Source of the DNA: Tetrapyrgos nigripes
Lineage: Eukaryota > Basidiomycota > Agaricomycetes > Agaricales > Campanellaceae
NCBI GenBank assembly: GCA_013368315.1
Contig: JAACJM010000148.1
Coordinates: forward strand, 124,001-188,000
Length of the DNA: 64,000 nt
Direction: 5' to 3'
Within the stretch, counting starts at the first letter, position 1. Every line of letters starts with the position of its first letter. Shown here one piece after another: positions 22,345 through 31,958 of this stretch. Made by a program: the position numbers and the translations under genes. The notes beneath the pieces were generated by a model. The model was not told the origin of the DNA. It did no database searches and saw only the letters and a list, made by a program, of their open reading frames with translations.

Positions 22345-22723
22345 CACGTTCGCATTACTATCTGGCTTCTGGCTACTATGGAACCACTTCGATGTCTATC
22401 AGTGGTAAATGAAGAGGTGCTATTTTGGATCCAATGCTGGACGGGTGTCTCCTAGCAGAGTCATGACGGTTGTATCGTTGCCTCATACTTTGCAAACTAT
22501 TTTTAGCTTATACGCTGCTAAAGCGCTGTGTCGTGAATAGATACATCCCACTGAGCATCGCCTAGAGAGCACAGGGATCAGCGGTCTAAAGAGCGTGCAA
22601 GTCGGGTTGGCAGGGAGGGCTCACTGCCAGCGACGTTATGGTTTTGGAGTGACCCAGCAGACCAATTGACTGAAGCAACATAGGTAGAGTAGATAGATAC
22701 GATACGAGATGGTACATGGAACG

Positions 22724-25105
22724 CTACTCTGAATCCAAATCAATCATTGCTTCCTCGTCGTCAGCAGGCGCTGCCTTGGACTTCCCGGCAGCAACAGGGG
22801 TAGACGTTGAAGTCGGTGCGAAGACCCCAGAACGTATTTTCGGTCCTGGACGAGGGCCCAGGTCAATATCCTTAGGTTTCCGGGATGTATGCAGTGCAGC
22901 CAAGGCGTCCAGCTAGGAAAGTGGCTTCAGTAGGTCAAAGGAATCAAAGCGTGATACACAAACCAACCTTGTTCTGTGCAGATATTGTGCCCGTGTTAGA
23001 ATTTGCGGTCTTCATCCTCGCCAGAGTGGGATCAAAACCGAGGTGCTTGATGACGTCGGCAGAATAGGTCTTGTATCTCTTCTTCGGTATACTTTCGTCG
23101 TCGCCGTCACTATCTTCAGATCTCGCAGCCTTTTTCTTCCCTTTCGCCCGTTTGTGTTTACCATCATCGTTGTCCGAATCACTCTCAGCTTCAGCTTCGC
23201 CAGAGGTCTTCTTCTTCGGACCATCCCTTGACTTCTGTCGTTGCTTTATTCTCGCCATCTCCTCTCGAGCCTTCAATACTGCCTCCATTCCCTCTCTATC
23301 TCTCTTCAGCAAGGCCTTCAAAGACCTTTCTTCTTCCTTCTTCTTCTCTATCCTCTGAGCTTTCGCCTGTCCTTCACGACCATAATTTTCCATGACCTCT
23401 TGCGAAGTCAAGGTATTATCGCCTTTCACAATATGTCCCGAAACGACGTACGTCGTGCCAATATCACGCTGCTCGGGAATTAGTCCCCACTGACGTTTGG
23501 GGTCATAGCCTTCATGTTTAGAAGGATGCTTGCGCTTGACGGCAGCCGAGTTTGATAAGCCAGATGTTCTAAAAACGAACGTTACATTTGGTATCGACAT
23601 AGAAAGCACTGAGTGACTCACCCTGCAGAAAACTCTGGTCTACCTGAACGAGCATGCTTCACAGCCATCTCGATGTGGTAATCGCAGACGTTATTAATAC
23701 GCAAGTCACACCAAGCACCACAAGGCTTCCCGTCTCTTCTAGTCACACAGCACATCCCCAGATCTTTTGCACGGCCGATAGTCGTTATGGACTCTGCTGA
23801 TTCGGGTGTAATAGCTAATATGTTTGTCGTTGGGTGTGGTTTGTCGGAAGTGCTCTAAACAAAAAAGATTACCGTTATTAGACAAAAAATTGACGTAGGA
23901 CGGGATACAAACCTGAAAGGGCTTTAAAATTCTCGGATTCAACAAAGCAATGACGTCGCCCTCCTTCAATTTAGACATGGCCTCGAAAGCACCGCGACTT
24001 CCCCCTCGATACACCTTTTGCGGCTTCTTCCCCTCTTCTTTGACATGCAAATCGCAACCGTCGGCCTCGAATAGCAAGAGAGACAAGAACGCGTCACCAC
24101 GAATGACGGACTTGCCACCAGTAGCTGACGAAGAGCCCGACGAACGCGACCCAAAGTCAATGAGCTTCATGTTGATATAGCGTTTGCCTTTGGGACCAGA
24201 ATTCGCTTCTGACGTGTTGTCCTTCTGTTTCTGTTTCTGCTTGTCGTTGCCTGAGCCGTCTTCTTTTCCAATGCCAATGGGTGCACGGCTATGCTTAATA
24301 GGACCCCGTTCAGCGACGACGGCTATAGTTACCCAGTCGCCTGGAACAGGTATGTCATAGCCTTGTTTATCGGGTAGTAGGCGGATGGAAGAGTACAGGA
24401 GGGAGGGTGAGATGTAATATCGGCCTTCGAGATGACTTTGCAGTTCGTCATGAGGGAGACTTCGGGAACTATCAAGTAGATGTCAATAGAGAACAATAAA
24501 GAGGGTATGAACCACGCACGAGAGTCTGATGCCAGAATTTGGCTCAAGGCGTTCAAAGTGGGGGTCATCAAATGGCGGTTTGTGGTCGGCGGGACCCAGT
24601 GGAATGTTTTCTGTGATGGTGAGGTCTTCGTTTCGTTTGGAACTGGATCCGGCTGGACTGGCATCCCAGACATGAGGCCTTTCTGTGAACGCAGACGTCC
24701 TCGCCGCTTGATGTACTTGTGCATCGTTTTGTGATGCATGGTCCATACTGGCTATCCTATTCAGAAGTTTGGAGGGTGCTGGTTTAGATGCCAGAGGGTC
24801 CGACTTCGAAGACGAAGATCCGTTTACCGTCCGTAGTGCTCCACGGGACGATGAAGATGAGGGAAAGTGTTTCTGAACGGGGTCATCTATTTTTCTCTTC
24901 TTTTCTGCAAAATATGATGAAAAAGGCAGCAAGTCACTTCATAAATACACATACTCGGAGAAGGCGTTGCTGGGGCAAGCTCAACTGGACCTGGTTTCTT
25001 TCGCTTTGGGGATACAGGTGCCGTAGGTTTGTCATTAAGTCGAGCTTGTAGAGCAGCGATTTGAGCAGCTATTTGGTCTCGTTCTTGAGCAGAGAGTTCT
25101 GACAT
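22724..25105 (-). CDS. MCM10: DNA replication factor MCM10
   Basis: Six exons (24955..25105, 24520..24904, 23913..24468, 23622..23854, 22968..23568, 22724..22912) join in consistent phase to 704 codons. MCM10 is the conserved chromatin protein that activates the CMG helicase and links it to DNA polymerase alpha at the nuclear replication origin. The N-terminus SELSAQERDQIAAQIAALQA is a short coiled coil, as in the family. The OB fold spans roughly residues 190-365 (KGKRYINMKLIDFGSRS, GDAFLSLLLFEADGCDLHV, ALLNPRILKPF). It is followed by the CCCH zinc finger GMC-x9-CGAWC-x6-CDYHIEMAVKH and the typical R-PEFSAGTSGLS linker. The rest is Lys/Glu-rich and acidic, ending with a conserved-looking LGFDPTLARMK segment near residue 620. 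The start is the first ATG of a 170-bp divergent promoter. Confidence 0.92.
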
Positions 25106-25275
25106 GGTCGAGACCAACAAACGCGTGTCATGCGTTACGCGTCGCGCTATGTCTGGAGATCACGTGTAGACGTACTCGTCACAGCTGCTTACTAAGCAAA
25201 TACGAGCCTGTCTAATGCCTTTGAGGTGTGTGTTCTGTTTTTACTGCTCAATGTGTTCTAAGGCTGTTGCAGTTT
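25106..25275. promoter_or_regulatory. Divergent promoter between MCM10 and the large gene
   Basis: Only 170 bp separate the two start codons, so the regulatory regions must overlap. The sequence contains palindromic CpG-rich stretches (acgcgtgtcatgcgttacgcg). ACGCGT resembles the MluI cell-cycle box used by MBF in fungi to drive replication genes, and it lies within about 20-30 bp of the MCM10 ATG. That link is an inference. Confidence 0.45.
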
Positions 25276-28200
25276 ATGGTAACGCCGTTCCATACGCTGA
25301 AAGCAGCGAGGTTTCTGGAGCTTCTTCGTCTGCATACCGGCTATCCAATATGGAACCTATTGCTTACAATTCGCAATGGAAGAAGGCTCGCGCTCTCCCA
25401 AGCGCTTCACAACAACAAAGTCCCGCTGCAGACGTACGAACAATGGAAGAAGGCGTTGAATGGAGATAATATTGCGCTTTCGTTGGATACGCCGCAGCGC
25501 CCTCTACCTTCATGGCTCGTCCTCTACCTCATTGCGTACAAAGTACGTTCTCCACCGCAGGCTGCCCATTCCATGCTAGAACTTGCCCATGCATCTCTAT
25601 CTTCACCAGAAGACTTTCCTTTGACACTCCACCCCGGCCTCATCATCTTGACGATGCTTTCACTCTCTCGGTTCAACATGGTTCCCCAGATGCAGCCCTT
25701 GATATCGCGTTTTCTGGGTCTGCCCGAACTCGTCCCATCTTATGCTGAGCCTTCAGCCAAGAATCCAAGGATGCCTTCATCATACTATAACATTCTACTC
25801 TTGTCCATGACCTCCACGCCCAATCACCTACACTCCACTGATCTCGCAAACGCCTTGCTTTCGCTGCTCAAGTCGATGCATACCAGGCGCATCGGCTTAT
25901 GGGCAACGACGCGGGCAGAACTCCTTCAGGATCGTTATCTCATTCTCGAACTCACCACTTATCTTCGCTCCCAATCCCGACCTACGAAGGCGGAACTGGA
26001 ACGCGACCTGACTGTGTTCGGGCCACTTGACGACCCATTGAAGTTTTCAGAGCTTGTCTCGCGTGAGCTGGCTCTGAAAAACTCAAACGAGGACCGGCCT
26101 TCTGCTTTTGACTTTCTGAGAGCAATGGTGGACCCAAAGAATCTCAAACCAGTCGCGTCAGACGCGATCCGCAGCGAGAATTCCCCGTGGTTGCCGCAGG
26201 GACCGCAGACCATACAGACAATGCACGAGCCTATGCCAGGGCAAGTGCTCAAGCCTACTCTCGCAGTTTTAGCCAAACCCCATACTCCGGTCGTCCACGC
26301 CAGACCTTCATCTTCGTCTTGGACCCAGCCTCCATTGAGGATATCATGGAGTGAAGCCTTCACAGCTGCAGCTCGTGACACTCGGACGGTCACAGGCGAT
26401 ATGCTCGTATTCTTTTTTGAGCAAGCTTTTAGATTGTTCTCGAGTTCGACCAAACCTCTACATCTGTCCAGAAATACCACTGCTCCTAGCCCCAAATCTC
26501 ATCACATTATCCAAACACTACCACCACCACCTCGGCCTTCCGTTGCAAACTACACCACGCTTCTCAACGGGTTATTGGCTCGTTGCGTCTCTAATCACGA
26601 TCATGAGACAACTACTCATCATCCCAACTCTCATCTCCCGTCTGCTGCGCTCAAATATTGGAACTCTCTCACAGCTTCAGGGCTGATGCTTGATGGACGA
26701 GCTGTGGGGGTTGGTGCCCGAGTGCTCATCATGCAAGATGATCAGCACTCAGTTGAGGTCGAGACGCAGTCAGAAGAGGCAGACGATTCCGGTTCCCCCG
26801 CAGTAGTAGTCGGTAAACGTGGTTCGGTGGGATGGGGCGTTTGTGCTGCGTGGGAGCTCTTAGAAGACTTTTGCGGCCCTGGCTGTAGCTCTGGCTTCCA
26901 ACGACTGGCATTAACGACAATATCGTTAAACGATATCCTCGTTTCACTCAACAGAGTAGGACGGCCTGATGTCGTCATGAGGTTGTGGGACGGATGGGTT
27001 CTTCCTGGTCGGCTTGCTTTCGAAATGGGTAGAAATTTGGCTGGCAAACAGCTCCGGTTTCAAGGTCTACATACAGCTCCCACTTCGCCGCCTGATTCTC
27101 GTTCGTTGTGCATCCTGATACAAAGCGTCAGGCTAGCAGGACGCCTAGATGGAGGCTTGATTGGAAGCTGGAGGCAATGGCGTGAACTTCATCGTTTGCG
27201 CAGTTTACCCGGGCCGAACGCAAAGGAGACAAGTGCCAGGAAGGGTCTAGTCAAGGACGTGGAAACCCTTCTATGGGCTCGTTCTGCCGCTGAGCCCGAC
27301 AAGAATGGTCCACATGGGCGGAAGCGAGGTAGACCTAGGGGTTATCTAGCAGGGACGGTATGGCGTGGACAATTGCCCATTGAGAGGATGAGACAAATCA
27401 TGAGAGGGATTGTTTGGGGCGCTGGGGCGCAGAGGGCAAATGCTGCAGGCATGAATCCGAGTCGAAGAGCTGGTACTGGAAGTGAAGGAGAATCTGATTG
27501 GATGCAAGAGCTCGACCTTGACCCACCTGCGAGGTCGGTGATAGAGATGATGTACCCAGACAGATGGAGGATCCTTCCACCTTTACCGACGTTGGCGACG
27601 TTGAAGGGTTTGAAGGACTTATTCAGTTTCAAGAGCTGGATCCAGGAAACGCGTTCTGCAGAGGTCACGCAACCCGTAAACCCTCCACCTCGAACGGTAA
27701 AACCTCCACCGCAACTTTCTTCTGCATCCGCGCCGATCAGGTCGAAAACATCACCATCACTGTTACATTCTCGGACAGCACTCACCCCTGAAGTCTTCCA
27801 AGAATACATCCTTCTGCTCGGTACTGCGACATCTTCACCCCCTTTCCTTCATCAGTCAGACGGAGAGTCCACTTCCTCCTCCGGCGAGACACTCACGCAG
27901 GCTGCACTGACTAGTCCAGTTGGGCTTGCGCCTTCGCCTCATCCTTATCACCCCGAAATTCCTATAGCACTGGCTTGGATGCGTCATCTGGGCATCAAGC
28001 CAAAGAAAGATACACTTGCCGTGTCTTTGGTATTCTGGGGCGAGGTCACCGTCCCAAGTGAGACACTAGACGTGCCACCCCTGTCTTATTCAAAGGGGCC
28101 GCAAAATAGACAGAATCATACGGCGCAAAGTGAAGTTGGTGAATACGAAAGGCTGGTCAGGTGGATCAAACACTGGATTCAGGAGATGAAAGTCAGTGAT

Positions 28201-28389
28201 GAAGGTGTTGATGTTGATGTGATGCCTACTATGGGAGATCTTGCGAAATGGAGAGGTATTGTTAGAAGGATCAGGGAAGGAAGAGGAAGCTGGTGGGAGG
28301 AACTGATGGAGGAAGGTCTCTATGGTGAAAGTGACTCGTGCATAGAACCATCAGATTGTGGAGATGAGGCCAATAAAAGTAGTTCCTAG
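25276..28389 (+). CDS. Large hypothetical protein, 1,037 residues, intron-less
   Basis: A single open frame of 1,038 codons from the ATG at 25276. An upstream ATG at 25215 would need a 52-nt intron and then hits a stop, so it was not used. The N-terminal half is helical, with repeated amphipathic segments (FLELLRLHTGYPIWNLLLTI, LILTMLSLSRFNMVPQMQPL, DLANALLSLLKSMHTRRIGL), which recalls the helix-turn-helix build of organellar PPR-type proteins. I see no clear 35-residue periodicity, so that is only a suggestion. The middle has Ser/Pro-rich linkers, and the C-terminal third contains WMRHLGIKPKKDTLAVSLVF, again PPR-like. Lack of introns is unusual for this window. A ruined copy lies at 46513-48370. 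Confidence 0.8.
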   Translation: MVTPFHTLKAARFLELLRLHTGYPIWNLLLTIRNGRRLALSQALHNNKVPLQTYEQWKKALNGDNIALSLDTPQRPLPSWLVLYLIAYKVRSPPQAAHSMLELAHASLSSPEDFPLTLHPGLIILTMLSLSRFNMVPQMQPLISRFLGLPELVPSYAEPSAKNPRMPSSYYNILLLSMTSTPNHLHSTDLANALLSLLKSMHTRRIGLWATTRAELLQDRYLILELTTYLRSQSRPTKAELERDLTVFGPLDDPLKFSELVSRELALKNSNEDRPSAFDFLRAMVDPKNLKPVASDAIRSENSPWLPQGPQTIQTMHEPMPGQVLKPTLAVLAKPHTPVVHARPSSSSWTQPPLRISWSEAFTAAARDTRTVTGDMLVFFFEQAFRLFSSSTKPLHLSRNTTAPSPKSHHIIQTLPPPPRPSVANYTTLLNGLLARCVSNHDHETTTHHPNSHLPSAALKYWNSLTASGLMLDGRAVGVGARVLIMQDDQHSVEVETQSEEADDSGSPAVVVGKRGSVGWGVCAAWELLEDFCGPGCSSGFQRLALTTISLNDILVSLNRVGRPDVVMRLWDGWVLPGRLAFEMGRNLAGKQLRFQGLHTAPTSPPDSRSLCILIQSVRLAGRLDGGLIGSWRQWRELHRLRSLPGPNAKETSARKGLVKDVETLLWARSAAEPDKNGPHGRKRGRPRGYLAGTVWRGQLPIERMRQIMRGIVWGAGAQRANAAGMNPSRRAGTGSEGESDWMQELDLDPPARSVIEMMYPDRWRILPPLPTLATLKGLKDLFSFKSWIQETRSAEVTQPVNPPPRTVKPPPQLSSASAPIRSKTSPSLLHSRTALTPEVFQEYILLLGTATSSPPFLHQSDGESTSSSGETLTQAALTSPVGLAPSPHPYHPEIPIALAWMRHLGIKPKKDTLAVSLVFWGEVTVPSETLDVPPLSYSKGPQNRQNHTAQSEVGEYERLVRWIKHWIQEMKVSDEGVDVDVMPTMGDLAKWRGIVRRIREGRGSWWEELMEEGLYGESDSCIEPSDCGDEANKSSS

Positions 28390-28506
28390 ATTCTGTCGTC
28401 CATTTACAGCTATCTGCATAATTCATGGCACTCCCGCTTCCGCGGAAGTGTTCGATGTTCATACTGGGCGACCATATTCATTGCCTGATTCTCTTCAAGC
28501 CATGCA

Positions 28507-28514
28507 TATAAAGG
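28507..28514 (+). promoter_or_regulatory. Putative TATA box of small TM gene A
   Basis: TATAAAGG, 97 bp upstream of the ATG at 28611. It is conserved in copy B at 48481-48488. Confidence 0.5.
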
Positions 28515-28610
28515 ACTGGCTGTGGACTGAATGCTGCCAGCTACAGCCTTCGTCTCAAGTTCAAGTACACCATCCCCAGCACAACCTGACGCCCTCGTGC
28601 TGCCTCAGAA

Positions 28611-28923
28611 ATGCCTGTGGTAAACGCCAGCTCCCAAGTCAGTTACTCAGGCACTGGAGAGATTGTACTGGCCATACTGTTCTTCATCGTCTTTGTGCTC
28701 CTTGTGAGCCTTTTATTCATGTACCTCGAGGAGCCTGCTGCTGCTTCGCATTCTGAAGAAGGCAAGCTAGATTTCTGCATAGCATACGCTTTTGGTCCAC
28801 TGCCAGCTGATCCTGATATTTTTTGTTTTTGCAGCCGAATCAGAATCTGAACCCAAAAGTGGCGTTCAGGCTCAATATTGGAGAGAAGAGAAGGAAGCGC
28901 TGTTATCCAACTATTCCGAATGA
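28611..28923 (+). CDS. Small single-pass membrane protein, copy A (79 residues, GC-AG intron)
   Basis: Exons 28611..28761 and 28835..28923 give 79 residues. Residues about 17-40 (EIVLAILFFIVFVLLVSLLF) form one transmembrane helix. The N-terminus is short and polar. The C-terminal tail is acidic and then charged (SEEAESESEPKSG, YWREEKEALLSNYSE). The 73-nt intron begins GCAAGC and ends GCAG, a GC-AG intron; the paralogue at 48594 has GTAAGG at the same place, which strongly supports the intron call. Reading through the intron instead would end the protein at a stop after about 60 residues with an unrelated tail. Function unknown. Conservation between two copies whose neighbouring large gene has decayed in one argues that this is a real gene. 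Confidence 0.75.
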
Positions 28924-29196
28924 ATCGCGTCGCACCTGGAGCGACTATTTCGGATTTGAACAAGTCGACGCCGGTATTTGACGGAACTTGACAGTTTTCG
29001 AGCATCAGCATCTTGGATGGACAGTGTAGATCATAGTTGGTATGTGTATCCTGCTAAGGAATGATACGAGGAGCATGGACAGAAGTGCTGTGGCAGCTGT
29101 ACATAGTACTACTTATTGGCAACGATTGCAGCTTGGTTGTACATTCGAGATTGATCGTGGACCACGTAACAGCCTGCAGCGCTGGCTGACGTCTAT

Positions 29197-29348
29197 ATCG
29201 CAATCGAGAGTTAGTTGGATCGCTTTGGACTCGCTTGATTACTTGCCGCCCGCCGCTTGCGGTCACCTCCGTTTGATTGTCCGACTCCGTGGCGCAAGGT
29301 ACTCCGACCCTCGCCTTCGCGTACTTAGTGTATGTATACAACGTGCAC
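29197..29348. repeat. Left terminal inverted repeat of the 2.2-kb element
   Basis: 152 bp, near-perfect reverse complement of 31268-31419; one T/C difference seen at about 29226. Confidence 0.9.
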
Positions 29349-29808
29349 GCTCCCAGTTACTCTTGGCACACTGCCTCGTAAGTTTCTGCTACAGTTCAGC
29401 AATTATGCTCAATAAAAGTAAGCAATTCTGGGTGAACAATCTTCTGGTATACCGCCGTGTCTTCTTGGTAAGTATCTCCTTAGGCGTAGTGTCGGCAAGT
29501 TTTCAAACCCCGATTCACCATTTCTCTATGCTACTAGTATCTCTCTGCTCCATGATCAATTGTAAGATGGAATTGAGGCGCACAATGATGCACTCAGAGT
29601 GGATTTTTGAGGTGAATTATGACGTTTTTTTTTTATCACTGATTTACAAACCTTGGCGTCGAATGCTTGCAGTGTTAGAAATTTGTACCTGACAGTGGAG
29701 TTCGTTGTTCGCAAACAGGTTAAATAGCTGGCAGGTTTTTTTCTCTCTCAAAAAGCACATCTTCCCTTCCTTTAACTCAGTCATTCCTTCTATCTCATTA
29801 TCGCTATT

Positions 29809-30897
29809 GTGGCTTCAATACTTCGTGTCTCGGAGACTGATAACCAGTCTGCAATATGTGATCGTTGCAAGAAGCAAATTGAGGGACAGCATCGATTCGT
29901 CAAGTCTAATCACACCCCTCAAGCCGAAAGCCGTCGGATCTGCACTGCTTGCTATAATCACTACTTGAGGAAGTCCAGATCTGCTAGTTCCTATCGTGAG
30001 TCACTGCCTTTCTCACTTCTCTTGATAAGTTTATCAGGTTATTTATTGTTCACAGAGCAACCAACAGTTCCATCTATGTCTAGTACGGCTCCTCTTCGTA
30101 ACGAGATTAGCCGGAATGTCAACATGGCTCAGAGAGGCGGTAAGCCGAACTTTTCACCTTGTATTTCTTTTTCACTCATAAAACATGTCAAATTTCAGAG
30201 CTCGAAGGTGCGGTACAAGCTGTCTCTAATAGACATTCGATGCCGCCGCCACTGCCACAACGGCAGGCAGCAGCTTCACCTCATCAGATACCTTTCCCGG
30301 AACACCTTCGTACTCGTTTGGCTGGACGAATAGGCTATAGCGAGGCTCATGAAGTCTATGACGCATTTCGGACATTCTATCATGATCGTGCGATGTCGTT
30401 TGGAAACACAGAGCTTGTGACAGTTCAGGTTAGCATGTGTGTACCTGCAGGTACTAAGTACAAGGCTGTTGGAGTGCGTGTTTTTATACTTCTTTTGTTC
30501 ACAAATTCGGAATTAATGTATTTATTAGGATGTGTCGATCTCTATTGCAAATATCAATGTTCGGATTGGTGTTCAGGATCTCCACAACGTCACCTACGCT
30601 TACCTGCTTCCCCTTTGGCTTCGACACTCTCGCAACTTTCACCTCAGCATATCAAACACTCAACTCTGCAATGAACTCCATGTTGAGATGCTCCCTCGTA
30701 CCCCTGACATTGATGCCATCAAGGACAGGTGCTACACCGTTAAGGGCAAAGGGAGGGTCAAGACTCTTGTCACAAACCGGGCTCATCAACTTTTTTTACA
30801 TATCACTCAACGCTTTGCCGAGGAAGCTGACTTTCGTCGTGCGCTTTATGACGAACGAAATCTCCCTCCATTGACAGAGGAGTTTGCTGATGTATGA
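29809..30897 (+). CDS. Element-borne protein of unknown function, 304 residues, putative zinc knuckle
   Basis: Four exons (29809..29995, 30056..30139, 30199..30473, 30529..30897) with GT-AG introns keep phase to a stop at 30895-30897. Residues about 22-60 hold two CxxC pairs (ICDRCKKQ and ICTACYNHYL), a likely zinc-binding site. The middle contains GYSEAHEVYDAFRTFYHDRA and a well-ordered block VSISIANINVRIGVQDLHNV. The C-terminal part is basic-aromatic (NRAHQLFLHITQRFAEEADF). No DDE/D, RNase-H, helicase or tyrosine-recombinase motif is visible. The first codon is GTG; no ATG lies between it and the stop (TAA 29773-29775) upstream, so either the start codon has mutated, a near-cognate start is used, or an upstream exon exists. 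Because the frame is otherwise intact, the copy seems recent. Confidence 0.65.
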
Positions 30898-31267
30898 CAT
30901 TTTCTCTTGTACCATATTCTTGAATTTGACTAAAATTCTACGAAGAATAATTCTGGCGCCACAAGCATTCGACGATCTACAACTCGCTCTACCCGCTCTA
31001 CCCGCTCTACGCGAAGAAAAATTCAGAATTAAATCGGTAAAGTATAATGGAATGGGCTTTGAACATACGGTTAGGACGATGCTGATTGGCTCCTCGAGGC
31101 ATGGATGATGGGGAGGGGTGTATACTCAACCTCGGGCCTTCACATCCCTTGCTATTTATGAACATGCGGAGGTTCTCAAATCTATCCATCTCCGAAGCAC
31201 TGCATGTGCCAAGAACGCACAGTGATGGAGTCATGACTCATACGGCCCCTAAGTGACCCTGCTGGAA

Positions 31268-31419
31268 GTGCACGTTGTATACATACACTAAGTACGCGAA
31301 GGCGAGGGTCGGAGTACCTTGCGCCACGGAGTCGGACAATCAAACGGAGGTGACCGCAAGCGGCGGGCGGCAAGTAATCAAGCGAGTCCGAAGCGATCCA
31401 ACTAACTCTCGATTGCGAT
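31268..31419. repeat. Right terminal inverted repeat of the 2.2-kb element
   Basis: Reverse complement of 29197-29348. Confidence 0.9.
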
Positions 31420-31572
31420 TACGTCTAGACCAATCAAGTCTCCGAACTTTGCATATTTGGCTGAAAGAATTCACTGCTTGCGCCGCAAGTGCGCCACCAT
31501 CTTCAACATCTTCACAAGGATATCGGCCAAATATCGGCGCACCTTGCAATTGAGAAATAGGATACAATAAGG

Positions 31573-31958
31573 TAGTCTCTCCTAGACAGACAGTATCAGC
31601 GATCACTGAAGTGATGCGATAGCAGTCTGTTGCTAAAGCGGGGGTTTTTAGGGACCAGAGTTTTTTAATACATTTGATTTATTGTATAATCTTCGCACGT
31701 CCCATTTTGGGAAGGTAAATGACGCTGCCTGCTCTTTCCGCTCGACTGGACTGATGACTCTCCTGCTTTATCCCGTTGTATTTCGTGGTTCTAAAGACAT
31801 GTACGTGAAATGACATACACTTCAGTCATCCTACAGCCCTCCGAAGCACTGAAAATGGCCGGCATATGAGAGAAACGGACCGCGGGAATATTACGCAATA
31901 AATAATCTTAGTAAGCAAAAAAACTGGTCCCTAAACTCTCGATCTAAAAACTAGACTA
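31573..31958. mobile_element. 386-bp non-coding insertion with 9-bp target duplication
   Basis: ACAATAAGG occurs at 31564-31572 and 31959-31967. The element ends are TAGTCT and AGACTA. Internally TTTAGGGACCAG (31647-31658) pairs with CTGGTCCCTAAA (31924-31935), both next to A/T runs. The paralogous block at about 49615-49640 reads GATACAATAAAGACTGG, the uninterrupted site. A 9-bp duplication fits a Mutator-like MITE; the terminal repeats are very short. Confidence 0.75.

Larger units (their letters stand above)
20944..24735. repeat. Tandem duplication, copy 2
   Basis: Right-hand unit of the direct duplication described at 16875-20434. Here MCM10 extends beyond the repeat boundary to its real start, so this is probably the ancestral location and copy 1 the derived one. 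Confidence 0.9.
29196..31420. mobile_element. 2.2-kb TIR element carrying an intact spliced gene; 7-bp target duplication
   Basis: Flanked by ACGTCTA at 29189-29195 and 31421-31427. Terminal inverted repeats of 152 bp (29197-29348 and 31268-31419) start ATCGCAATCGAGAGTTAG and differ at one or a few positions. The duplicated block at 49460-49480 shows the pre-insertion site: GCTGACGTTTAGACC without the element. The only gene inside (29809-30897) has none of the motifs I know from TIR transposases, so this is either a non-autonomous element with a captured gene or an autonomous element of a kind I do not recognise. A 7-bp duplication is unusual; hAT gives 8 and MULE 9. Confidence 0.85.

Noticed and set aside
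25215..25275. Upstream ATG with a possible 52-nt intron for the large gene
   Set aside because: Joining the ATG at 25215 to the acceptor before 25273 gives a stop within a few codons; the ATG at 25276 was kept.
25959..27809. Minus-strand open frames of 155-178 codons inside the large gene
   Set aside because: Antisense shadows of the 1,037-residue coding frame, which has the better codon usage and a conserved duplicate.
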